A stretch of 60,000 nucleotides of DNA, from assembly GCF_963678635.1 (NCBI RefSeq), contig NC_087064.1, forward strand, positions 72,665,465 to 72,725,464, in the 5' to 3' direction. Origin of the DNA: Symsagittifera roscoffensis (Eukaryota; Xenacoelomorpha; Acoela; Convolutidae). The position numbers and the translations under genes were made by a program. The notes beneath the pieces are model-generated. The model worked only from the letters and a program-made list of their open reading frames with translations, was not told where the DNA came from and ran no database searches. Shown here piece by piece: positions 9,575 through 20,000 of the stretch. Every line of letters starts with the position of its first letter. The first letter of the stretch is position 1.

Positions 9575-10487
9575 CTCCCAGCCTGCCCGCATCTACGGTC
9601 TCGCTAAGGTACATAAGGAAGGCATTCCGTTGCGTCCGGTCTTATCTCTACCAGGAAGTTGTTACGATAATCTGAACAAGTGGTTGGCAGGTCTGTTCTG
9701 TCACATCCCTTCCGCGAATATTGAAACATCTACTGCTAAGATGATGGGCATCTTACGTGAGACCCACTTAGAGGACGGCAAGGAAATCTTTTCACTTGAC
9801 GTGAAAAGTCTGTATACGAACGTTACAGTGCAAGAGGCTATCGATTTGGCCTGTGACACCCTCTTTACAGGTGATAAAACTCCGCCGATTTCTCGGACAA
9901 CCTGCCACAAGCTCATGGAGCTATCCGTTACCAATGTGTGGTTCATGTCCGGAGAAGACTGGTATATCCAGAGAGACGGTGTAGCGATGGGTGCTGCCAT
10001 GGCCGTCATACTTGCAAACGTCTGGATGAAAACGTTCGAACCAGCTCTGTCATCAGAAATGCCGGAACTACCGAAAAAACCTGACAACTGTTGTGGCAAG
10101 TGCGGCGTAAAAGTCACTTTCCGCGGTTACTCAATCAGATGTAAGGTTTGCTGTAAGTGGTTTCATCGTAAATGTACCCCGTTCACCGTGGAAGAGCTCA
10201 AGCGCATGACTAATTCCAGTTGGTGCTGTGGATGCACTGTAGACGAACAACGAAAAGCTCGAGTGTTTAGTCGGTATATGGATGACATACTGCGAAGTGC
10301 AAAGCCAGAGAACATCACTGAAATCTTAGAGAGAGTTAATAAACTTCATCAAAACCTAGAGTTCACTATTGATAGTCAGGAAAATGGAAGTCTTCCATTT
10401 CTTGACATGCGCGTGAAACAGACCGGCGCTGATGTTGACACGACTTGGTACAAAAAACCAACTGATACAGGATTGACTCTCTTTTAG
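9558..10487 (+). pseudogene. PLE reverse transcriptase with an inserted PHD-type zinc finger
   Basis: RT motifs in order: ARIYGLAKVHK and PLRPVLS (fingers), FSLDVKSLYTNV (motif A, catalytic Asp), DGVAMGAAMAVILANVWM (motif B), RYMDD at 10272-10286 (motif C), and SLPFLDMRV plus TWYKKPTDTG (PLE-typical palm end). Between B and C, bases 10089-10235 encode C-x2-C-x12-C-x2-C-x4-H-x2-C-x17-C-x2-C. This is a complete C4HC3 PHD/RING-like pattern with the usual Trp before the last Cys pair. All ligands are intact. The frame is open for about 310 codons, then a shift near 10,480 leads into the nuclease frame. Confidence 0.88.
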
Positions 10488-10500
10488 AGCTCTTGCACCG

Positions 10501-11175
10501 ATGAGATACAAGAAGAACATTGTGCAAGGAACTGTGCATCTTATTTTTAATGCCTCTTCCAACTGGCATGGTTTCACGGAAAGCATAGCTGAGGTTGGAT
10601 GTATGCTGGAGAAAAACCAATACCCACCTCAGTTTTATGAACCCATCATCCGTGAGACTCGCAACAAGATCCTTGAGAAACACATGAAACAAGACACAAA
10701 TACCAAGACACCAGAAAAAGCGACCAAGAAACGGATACCCTTTGTTATGCAATATAGGGGCAACAAAAGTGACGTTTTCTCCAAGCGTCTCCGAAAAACG
10801 GCCAATATTTCTGTCATCTTCACAACTAGACAGATGAAGACAGCCTTACCATCGCTGAAACCAAAAATACCAGAGAATGTTCGTGACAACGTGGTTTACG
10901 AAATCACTTGTTCTAGATGCCAGTCTAGCTACGTCGGGCAAACAACCCGCCACCTAGCCACGAGAGTGCACGAACATTCCAAAGGTACTAGCCCAGTAGG
11001 AGAACACCTCAATTGGTGTGGTGTTACCATTGACAGCTGCGAAGTAAAGATCATTGACACAGCAAGAGACTCCGCTAAACTTTTAACATTGGAAGCATTG
11101 CATATCAACCAGAGAAAGCCTTCAATCAACCGGAAGGAAGAGTACAAGGCTCGCGAGTTGATCCTGAAGCTGTAA
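10501..11175 (+). pseudogene. PLE C-terminal region with GIY-YIG endonuclease
   Basis: A 224-codon frame. The first two thirds are linker (basic, KTPEKATKKR). From about residue 130 the sequence VVYEITCSRCQSSYVGQTTRHLATRVHEH carries the Y, YVG, R and H/E residues of the GIY-YIG nuclease, with the CxxC that many PLE nucleases hold. It ends in LKL and TAA at 11173-11175. The GIY-YIG domain is C-terminal, so this is the canonical PLE order and not the permuted one. Confidence 0.85.
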
Positions 11176-11314
11176 CATTGTTACATTGTCCCACAATCCA
11201 GTGGCTTGTTCCATTCAAACTTGCTTATCACAGTTCTATCTGTTTTTAATTGCTTTCCAGTTTTCCTTTTTTTTAATGTGCTTTTAATTTGTGCAATTTG
11301 CTATTTTTTAGTTA

Positions 11315-11337
11315 CTGATGATGACATAATGTCGAAA
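11315..11337 (+). other. Possible hammerhead-like core in the PLE trailer
   Basis: CTGATGA at 11315-11321 is followed by a small hairpin (GACA, loop TAA, TGTC) and GAAA at 11334-11337. This is the order of the conserved hammerhead ribozyme core, and hammerheads are known from PLEs. One unpaired T separates CTGATGA from the stem, and I cannot find a convincing stem III or cleavage triplet, so it may only be a family-specific trailer hairpin. Confidence 0.2.
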
Positions 11338-11399
11338 ACGTTTTACCATTGATGTTCTTTCCCTGAGATCATATTTGATGTGAAGTTCACAGAACTCAT

Positions 11400-13260
11400 C
11401 TCCTGGAACCTGGACTCACTCGTATACTTCCTTTGTTATACGTTGAAGTTCAAGCAACCACCCGGCGCATCTGGTGGAGGTAACACATCTCCTTGACACG
11501 GCAAAGGCTTTTGATTTGAATCTCACCAGCACCTGTTTTTTTTCAAATTGATAATATTGTTTCAAAATAAATTTCTGTCCAATTGTTTGTCACTTTATCT
11601 GTTGTCGGCTTAATTTTAACATTTTGGGTTTTTTTTTGCTGAGCGCATTTTTCTTTAAAGTTGCTTTTAGTGTTTTGTACTTCGTGTTTCCTCGTGTACT
11701 TCGTGTTTTGTATTTCGTGTTTTGCTAAAAAATTCCTCTGACCAAGTTATTTCGACCTATTTTTATCGGCTTAATGACCTAATTGTGGGTGCTTTCCAGT
11801 GAACACAGCAGTTTTGACACTCCACTTCGCCCTTTTCAAGCTGGTTGTATGTTTACCAATCGGTTTGTTGAAATACCTTTTTTTCGTTATCGAAAATTAT
11901 TTCCAAGTTATCAGAAAAATTGAGTTTTTCTAAAAATTTTCTACTGATTTTCAAAAACGGGTTTTAATTGAAAAACTGCCTACTCCCCTCTGTGTCTGCT
12001 GACTCCTCTAGAGTCTATTTTTAATTAACCCCTCTGTCTACAGCCTTCGGAAAAGTCTGTAGGGGAATATTTGACCCTTATTTTTAATATCTTTTCGTTT
12101 TCTCGAAAACTACCTCTCAAATCGGAGTTTTTGGTTTCAATGAATAGAACGGGTTTGAAAATTTTCCTGCTTAAGCGGCTACGCCTAAATTTTTTCTACA
12201 CATAAAGTTATGGCCCTCGGAATAGTCAATTTTTTTCGACCGTTTTGTGAATCTTAGACTTTTCTCAAAAACTAACCTATCTAATCTTATATTGTGATTT
12301 CAAGGGAGGGAACGGATAATATGAAGCTCACCTGAGTTAGCGGCAACTCACAAAGTACTTAACATTTAAAAAAAAAATCGCCCTCGGAAAAAGCAAATTT
12401 TTGATTCTTTGACCCTTTTTTCTAAAACTTTTCGTTAATCTCGAGAACTACCCTCCAAAATCTGCGATTTTGGGTTCAATCGAAATCACAGATTGAGTGA
12501 ATCCTTTATGCATAAATGGCTATGCTCTGTTTCTTCACTCAAAATGCTATGATTCTCGGAAATGTCAATTTTTTTAATGGACAGCTTCTTTGTGCTTTTC
12601 TCGCTAATTATCCTGCCAAATCTGATATCATAGGTGTAATCGAAACAACAAGTTGTTGAGGCCTTCTTTTATATCTGGGTATTCCCAGTTTATTTATGAA
12701 AAAATTATGGCCTTTAAACAGGTCAATTTTTTGAAACTTTGACATTTGTTTAGAAACTTCTCGACTTTAAGCGAACTTCAAGGGAATCTCCTCTGCCTAA
12801 GCGGGCACAATCTGCTTCTTGCAGAAAAAAGTATTGACTTTTGCAAAATCTTTTGACTGTTTTTTAGAATTTTGACAGTTTTTTAGAAATGTTTTTGAAT
12901 TTGCTTAAAATTTACTCAATCAAATCTCAGATAAAAAGTCAAATTGAAAAAACCGGTTGCAAAAATTGTTCCTGCTCATTTTTTTGAAATCACGCTTTTC
13001 GTCCCGCGGCAAATACATTCATTATCAAACACGTACCTCCAGCTTTAGCTGGGCCCGTAGTTGTTTTTAGCGGGACGCGAAAATTTTGGTTCAACTAGTT
13101 TTTAAAATTTGAAATTTTTACGGTTAAACTGTTAGTTTTGTTTTATGTTTTTGTTGTATCGCAAGTGGTGCGAAGCGCCGATTCGTCTCTGTGTTTAAAA
13201 TGTTGCCTACTTTCTAGTTTTTTGACGTTTATCTTTTAGAATTCAGCGGAAAACGCAAAG
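11400..13260 (+). repeat. Dispersed repeat family C, single-unit copy
   Basis: Starts with a tRNA-like head: a weak B-box (TTTGAATCTCACC) near 11,515 followed by a T8 run. It continues through CTGTTGTCGGCTTA (11,600) and TTTACCAATCGGTTT (11,854). The body contains CTCTAGAGTCT and CTACAGCCTTCGG, with TATGGCCCTCGG-type motifs recurring roughly every 150-200 bp. It ends in GTACCTCCAGCTTTAGCTGGGC and TATCGCAAGTGGTGCGAAG near 13,175. The same ordered landmarks occur at 30.6-38.4 kb and, truncated, at 47.2-48.0 kb. No long ORF; non-autonomous. Confidence 0.75.
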
Positions 13261-13280
13261 AACAATTTTTTGAACAATTT

Positions 13281-13358
13281 ATGTTAAGTTTTGCTTTTTA
13301 AATTGACATCACTGATACTTAAAGTTTTGCTTCTTAAATTGACATCACCGATACTTAC
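13281..13358. repeat. Tandem duplication of about 39 bp
   Basis: The sequence TTAAGTTTTGCTTTTTAAATT... CATCACTGATAC is followed at once by a near-identical second copy ending CATCACCGATAC. It lies just beyond the family C repeat. Confidence 0.7.
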
Positions 13359-13379
13359 TTTCACACAAAAGTGGCCCCT

Positions 13380-13870
13380 AAACCCTACTACACTTTCTAA
13401 ACTCTTTCACTCTGGTTCAATGCTGTCCAGGCTTCTGCCTTCCTCAGGCTAGATCAGCCTTCGAGCACATCAGTCGAGCTCGCTCCTGATGACCAGTGTC
13501 GACTCAACACTGGCTGATACCTTCGGCTATGAAACCAGAACCATTCCTTTGTCTGGTGTTACGCAGATACGGTACAGACAAAATTAGACACCACAGCCAT
13601 AGCTTTGCTATCCTTTCCACGTTTGGCGGCTTGGTGATTCACCGAAGCGGGCGCTGCTACCAGAATCACTTGACGTCTTAGTTACTGAAATCGCCACCCC
13701 CTTCTACCCAGAGGCACCCCGGCGGGGCCGCTGTGTGAGTCTTGGAAGAGACGACGTAAACAACAACCTTCCACTGGAAGTGCTGAAAATCAACCCAACC
13801 AAGAAATCAACCATCTCACAAGAAGTAATGAACTAACGAACAAACCATTCAAAACGAAAACGGTGACCAT
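13380..13870. other. GC-richer non-coding block upstream of NEDD1, probably a repeat terminus
   Basis: Composition differs sharply from its AT-rich neighbours. It includes a strong hairpin at about 13,490-13,510 (CCAGTGT ... ACACTGG) preceded by CTGATGA, and a CCCCGGCGGGGCCG cluster at about 13,718. The best frame is 61 codons and not recognisable. It looks like the 3' end of a retroelement or a SINE-like sequence, but no second copy is in the window. It also lies within the likely NEDD1 promoter region. Confidence 0.3.
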
Positions 13871-14006
13871 TTATAACGAAATATGATCATAATGACAAAA
13901 CTTTATGCGCTGGCCTCGACGAGGCAACAACAACAACGTACACACAAAGGATGACCTTAGAACTGACATATAAGACATACATTTTTTGAACTGAGTTTTC
14001 CTGGCA

Positions 14007-17000
14007 ATGTTTAGGTGAGTATCATGCAGACAGCATTTTAAAGCATTTAATAGTCACTTTTCAGAGAAAATGATATGAAGGACCCAACTACAGTGCACCT
14101 AGTGACATGTTCTGAGACGTCAGTGAAGCTATGGGCTCCCCCCAACTACGAACTATCTCGCGAGTTAGTTCCCCCGCATGCCGCCTCAAACATATCCAAC
14201 ATATGCTATGACCACGTGAACAACAGGATCATCAGTTGCAATGTGGCCGCGCAAGGAACAGTTGCCACTAATTTGAACGACGATGAGAGCGAATTGTTGA
14301 CGCCGGAGATCAATGCATTCAAGATTGACCTCAGTTTCAACTGCAAGTACCTCCTAGGAGGCACATTACAGGGAAAAGTCACGCTTCTAGGTACGTTATT
14401 AGGATAAGTTGTTTTACTGCCGAGTTTGCAGTTACACTCAGCGTAATAATGGCAAAGGCGAGTAAAATTACACGGAAGTTTTTTGATAAAGGCGAACATT
14501 CTTGTAATTTTAATGAAGTGACCAATTTAACTCCAAGCTGCTTTTTGCCTAAAAAGCGTTGTTTGCGGCCTGGGATCTTAGTGTGAGTTTTTGTAGGAAA
14601 TTAATATTGTAGTCATGTTTTTTATATATCACTATTTGGAGCAAAATTAGCTTAAAAGGATAAAATATATACCTTCTTCTCAAAATGTATGCAAAATTTT
14701 GAAATGATTAAAAGTAGTGGAAAGGAAGTTTTTGTGGTTGTGTGCTGTTGTAGATGTGAAGAGTAAGAAGGTGAAGCAGACGTACAGTGAGCATTCTTGG
14801 CCTGTGTCGATAGTGAAGATCAGCAGCAGAAGTCACAGCATAGCAGCCAGTGGAGACACGAGTGGAGAAGTCATCTCTTATAACATCGCAAGGTGAGTGA
14901 GACCTGTCAGTTTCAACACAAGAGCAACATTTTTTTTAGTCAGCTAACCCGGAGGCCTAACCCGAAGGTTAATTATTTAGATTGACAAGAGCGCATATAA
15001 CCAGCACCCATTAAGCTATGACTTTCTTGCAAGAGCCTACCTTGCAAATTGCAGCGCACGTGCGATTTGATTCAGTAATCATATGATTGATGGGCGCCAT
15101 CACTACCGGAGTGCCACAATGGCACAGAAAGCACACAATTTTATGTACAGAATGCCACAATTTATGTACAGAAAGCACAATTTTAAGTGCCTGACTGTCT
15201 ATCGATTGTGATATCATGCAGGAGTGTTTCAGTCCTTATTTAGTTTCCAAGAAATCCATTTTTTTTCGCTTGCGGTCGTTTTCGTTTGAGGAGCGGGAGA
15301 GGAGAGCAGTGGGAGTTGTTAGATTGTGGACGCCGCTAATTGACATTGCTAAGACTGGAATTCTATTTTAGCGTCAGACAAGTTAGGGTTTTAAAGTTGT
15401 AAGTGACTCGTTTGGCAAGTTATACCACCCGCAGCAAAAAAAAATCGAAGCAGACAGTTATATGATGATGCTTTTTTTTTTAAAAAAATGTAAGTTCTGA
15501 GGAATCACCCTCTAGGCTGTGTCTACCCACTGATAATATCATTTTGGTACTGAGTTCGGCGGGATGTCCGAAGCTCAATACTACTCACAGTCCCGAAGGG
15601 ATTAGTTTGGTGGGAAATTACTCTTTATTGTATTATGTTGATTGCCCCCTTTCGTGATGTTCTATCGACTGTATCCTTTTTTCTTGATTCGCAACAATTT
15701 CGATAAAGGTAATTGAATTCAATTAAACGTCTAAATACAGAAAACCTATAATTTGCCAGAGAATAAAGTTTATCAATTTACTTGAAAGAAAGGGTCCGCG
15801 ATCGCTTATGGCGATTGCCTTTAGTAATTCAATACTCAATCGTTTCTTATATTAATCTTAGCTCTGAATCTCACTCGATTTATCTAACTAACTGAGATTT
15901 AACTCGCTAAAAGTTGTGTTCTTACTCTGCGAATCAACTAGTCGACTCAAAAGGATAAATTGTTCTGACTTTTGGATGCTCTCCGGTACCCTCCAATTCC
16001 TTATCTTTATTTACACTTGTTTTAGTTAAGTCACGCCGTTCCCTATCAGTCCTGGTATCCGCTTAATTCACTCCTCTGCACATGTTTTTATCCCTACACC
16101 TGCAACTCCATCCCTAACCCTGTGAACACTTCCAAGGGATCGAGTTCGGTTTCTTTTAACAATTTTGTGACACCTATTAGATAACCGGTATGCGGTAGAT
16201 GTCTTAATTCAACCCAAGCAAACAAATGTCATACGATCCTAATTAACAAACTACTTCACAAACTACTTCCACAATCAATAATAAACAAACTACTTCCACA
16301 ATCAACAAGTTGAACTCCATGAATTCTGATCCCCCCGAGTTCTCATGCTATCTTTTCAGTGAGCCTCACAATGTTTTCATTTTAAATATCAGTTAAAGTT
16401 CCGACCTCGCCTTCGTAGGGAAGACTCTTTTCATGGGTAGCTAAGTCATCTCAAACATCTAATAGTTCCGCCTAAACCCTATTCCAATCTTTAGCTAACA
16501 AGGGAATGTAATTTGTCTATTAGGGGTCAATTTAAGCCAATAAAGTCGCCTCGGGGAAGTCAAGTAAAATTCCCGCCAATCATATTTTTTGAGACTTAAT
16601 TGCCATGCCGCGCTCCTAATACTGCCAATTTCCTCTTGGAATATTTCTCCTCAGTCTAGTAGAATTCCTTTTATTAGCTCATTCGCTAAGCTAGACCCAA
16701 TGTTTATCAAGTTCACTTTAATTAATGCCACTACTCTAACACTAAGAAGAAAAAGATATTCTTTCCTCACCATTTTAAGAATATATATATATACCATATA
16801 TTTTTCGGAGGGGTTTAACTCACCAGGTGTTTTTTTTCGTGGTTCGTATCTACTGTCTATTGCTGCCATAAAATCAAAATGCCATCGCCCATTTTTTTTT
16901 CGTGAAATGCTTTTTTCTGATCTAAGAGGTGTTTTTTTAAAGTGCTAATAAATTCGGTTCAACTGTCGTTTTTGGTTGAAATTCTAATACAAGATGTATT

Positions 17001-20000
17001 ATGTCACTACCTATCTTTCCCAAAGTAATGACCCCCAGCGTTCACCGAGGGGGCCCAGAAACGATTTTTGGAAGTCGGAGTGAAAACTATTTATTTGGGG
17101 CATAACACCTGAAGTAGAGGGGTACAGGGGGTCTGGGATTCTTAACCTAAATTTTGGTCCCATTCCAACCGCTAGTTACACTGAAATCTAATAGGTCTTT
17201 TTGCATTTCCGGGAACCGTTATCACCTGGGCCAGGGGGAACGAGGGGTCCGGACTTATGCAGGTTCAAATCATCTTTACTATACGCACTGAGTTTCAAAA
17301 AGTTAGCTTCCTTTGTTTCCTAAAAGCAACTATCGGTACCGTCGTATAAATTTTTACCAGAGGTGGGAGTAATTCTTTCAAGATTTGAACAATTTCGAGA
17401 TTGGTCATTTGTTTGCCTTTCTACTTATCGTATTGATTAATGAATAATGAGCTACATACCACTAACAAGCTTTACTATTCTGCATGCAATTCCCAAGGTT
17501 ATGCTCTTTCAGCTTTTTAGTTTGCCGAAAAGATCTTAGGATCACCGACGCTACAATTCATGCCAAACCGTTCGCCTTGTTTAATCCGCATGTTTTGAGC
17601 AAATTTCACTGCCGAACATAAAATTGCTACATTTTTGTCTTCACCAGAAATTTGCACCAGACAGGCGGAAAAGTGGATTCGCGTCATTACGTTCTTTTGT
17701 TCAAGGGTTTTAATTAGTGGTGTAAAAATCCTGATCTTCCAAAGCTTTCTTCGTCCTCTCCCCTAGCGACTGTGAACGTGACACACACAAAAAAAAGATT
17801 CTTTAAGTTAAAAAACGAGTGAAAGTGCTTTAATGAGATATCACTATCAATTCCTTGTGAGAGATCTATAAATCCATAGAAAGAGTCCATTCTAAATTTG
17901 CTATCAAAAAATATCGTTGTTGGTAGGTTTTAAGTTCCCCCTACTAAAAGACTGAAAGAAAAATTTTAAAGCGGTATTTTTGGTAGGAAAATATTGGTCT
18001 AATTTCTAATAGCATTCAACCTGCGATTATGTGCCTGAATGTTTAGTGGCAAATCCAACAAGCTCAACTCCTCTCGTTTGGGGGACAAACAACAGCCAGT
18101 ATCTGCCCTCAATTTTTCCCCCTTTCGCAATGGCGTGCTCTGCAGTGGCGACGATTCCGGAATTGTAAGAAACTTTTAAACTTCAACAGCCAATTTTTTC
18201 CAGTGATTTTTAATGTTACTTTTTTTAAAGTAGACAGACTAGTGTTGTATTAAATGTGCATTACCTTATTTTGGTCATTATTTAACTGTCTGATTTCAGT
18301 AGATCCTAGAATTTATTTCATGTTGTCTGTGATACACTTGCTAACCTTTTCTGTTGTTTAGCTGGATCTCTGAAACTAGTTCACCCCTATTGTAAAAGGG
18401 GGAGGGGGGGGGGGGAGGACTTCGCATGCTCTTAATCCTTGCTAATAATAGCATGATTTATAATAGTTTATAATAGGATGGTTTTTCTGCTGGGGATAAA
18501 TTTTCTGAATATCTAGCGGAACAATAAAATTACCTATTGAGCCAGTTATCTTTTATTGGGATAGTTTTACGTACAAAAAATTGATTTTCTTTTTCTCGAC
18601 TTTTTGCAATTGCTGTTGTCCAGGTTTCAGTTTTGAGACAACTTAAACGTTTTTCAATTGCAATTAGCTTATCTATTTCTGAGCGTTTGGATAAATGGTT
18701 TTGGCATTGGGTCTACAAAATTTTTCCGTTCAACGGGATGTAATGTTTTCAATGTCTTGGTTTTTTTAAGTTTTCTCAAATTGGGTTAATGTTATCAAAA
18801 AAGTGCCAATCATAGGTTGTTCGTGAAATTCAAAGAGCTTATATATATTTTTTAAAATTCGCAAGTTCAAGCTTAAAAAAACAGCCAGTTTTCTTTCTGT
18901 TTCCTTGCCTTCATTACTCCTTTCCAATTGTCAGTTGGCTCTAACTTCTTTTCAAGCACGCTTCATTTCCTAGGCAAACTCCTCTATCGAATAGCAGAAG
19001 TGTAAAGGGTACGAAAAATGTGAATGCCTTGTCCTTTCAAAAATGGACTTCAATTTTCTTGAGTTGTTGAAAAACTGTGATATGCGATCTTTTGTGATTT
19101 TTTTTTGTTTTGTTTGTCCATTATTCTCTTAGTTCAAAAAAAAACCATGAATGGAACTTTGAATGGAATTTTACACCAATTTAATCGAATCTTTCGAAAT
19201 CATGATTTTATCTCATTGAAAATTTTTTGAAAAACCAGTTTCAATTAAATGATTCGCCTGTTTACAGAGCAAGTGTATTTTTAATTGAGAATTAGATTTT
19301 TCACGCAAGTAACTTTTCTTACAAAAAAGAAAGAAACAGACCTTGCTTTTTTCAAGTTGATTTTTTTTTTCAGAAACAAGTTTTTTTTGCATTCATTGGC
19401 TCTTTTCTAACTGTATGTTGGCTGTTTGTTTGAAGTTAGGATAGTCTGAAGTTTGCAAACTGGTGAAAAAAGGGTGCAACAAATTTTCAGTTTTCTGATA
19501 ACTTGTAGCAAAAACGGCAATTTTTTCCAGCTCCGGAATGTGATTTCAAATTGATTCAAGGCATGTTAATTGATCCAAATTATGTATTGGTAGATGCAAA
19601 ATTTATCACTTTATAGTTAGCAAGTTTTTTTAAAGTATACGAAGTTTGAAACCAACATTTACTAGAGCTCCGTCCTGATACGAGTAGTTTTTATTATTGT
19701 GTTTGAAACGAATTTCCTTCAAGGCAGATTTCAATTTTGTTCTTTTTCTCTGCTATTAGAGCTACTGTTTGCCGTTTTTAGTTTGTTTTCGCGAAATGCA
19801 ACTTCTTTGTATGAAAAGTTAGCAATTGTCATGTTTTCAGGTCACGTTTTGGGACACGTCGATGTGCTGTGAGACCACATCGTTCGGCTCCCTCCACGAT
19901 TCCACAGTCACCTCTCTATCCTTCTCGCCCGTGAACGAAATGCTCCTTCTGACGTCATCACTCAACCGCAGACTAGTCTACCTAGGTAATATTATAAATG

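Larger units (their letters stand above)
9086..11360 (+). mobile_element. Penelope-like retroelement (PLE) with GIY-YIG endonuclease, 5'-truncated and frameshifted
   Basis: Three plus-strand frames in three different phases give one PLE polyprotein: an N-terminal region (9086-9574), an RT (about 9558-10487) and a C-terminal GIY-YIG nuclease region (10501-11175). Frameshifts near 9,560 and 10,480 break it. PLEs reverse-transcribe at nicked DNA or telomere-like ends using this nuclease. A PHD-type zinc finger sits between RT motifs B and C. Upstream it abuts a LINE scrap; downstream about 190 bp of AT-rich trailer ends around 11,340. No flanking long repeats are recognisable. Confidence 0.9.

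Noticed and set aside
13480-13520. Hammerhead-like hairpin after CTGATGA upstream of NEDD1
   Set aside because: The 7-bp stem is good but the GAAA after it is missing (CTGATACC instead), so the core is incomplete.
16589-16948. 119-codon ORF in NEDD1 intron 3
   Set aside because: Lies inside the non-coding dispersed repeat and has no recognisable domain; the matching region at 52-54 kb is not open.
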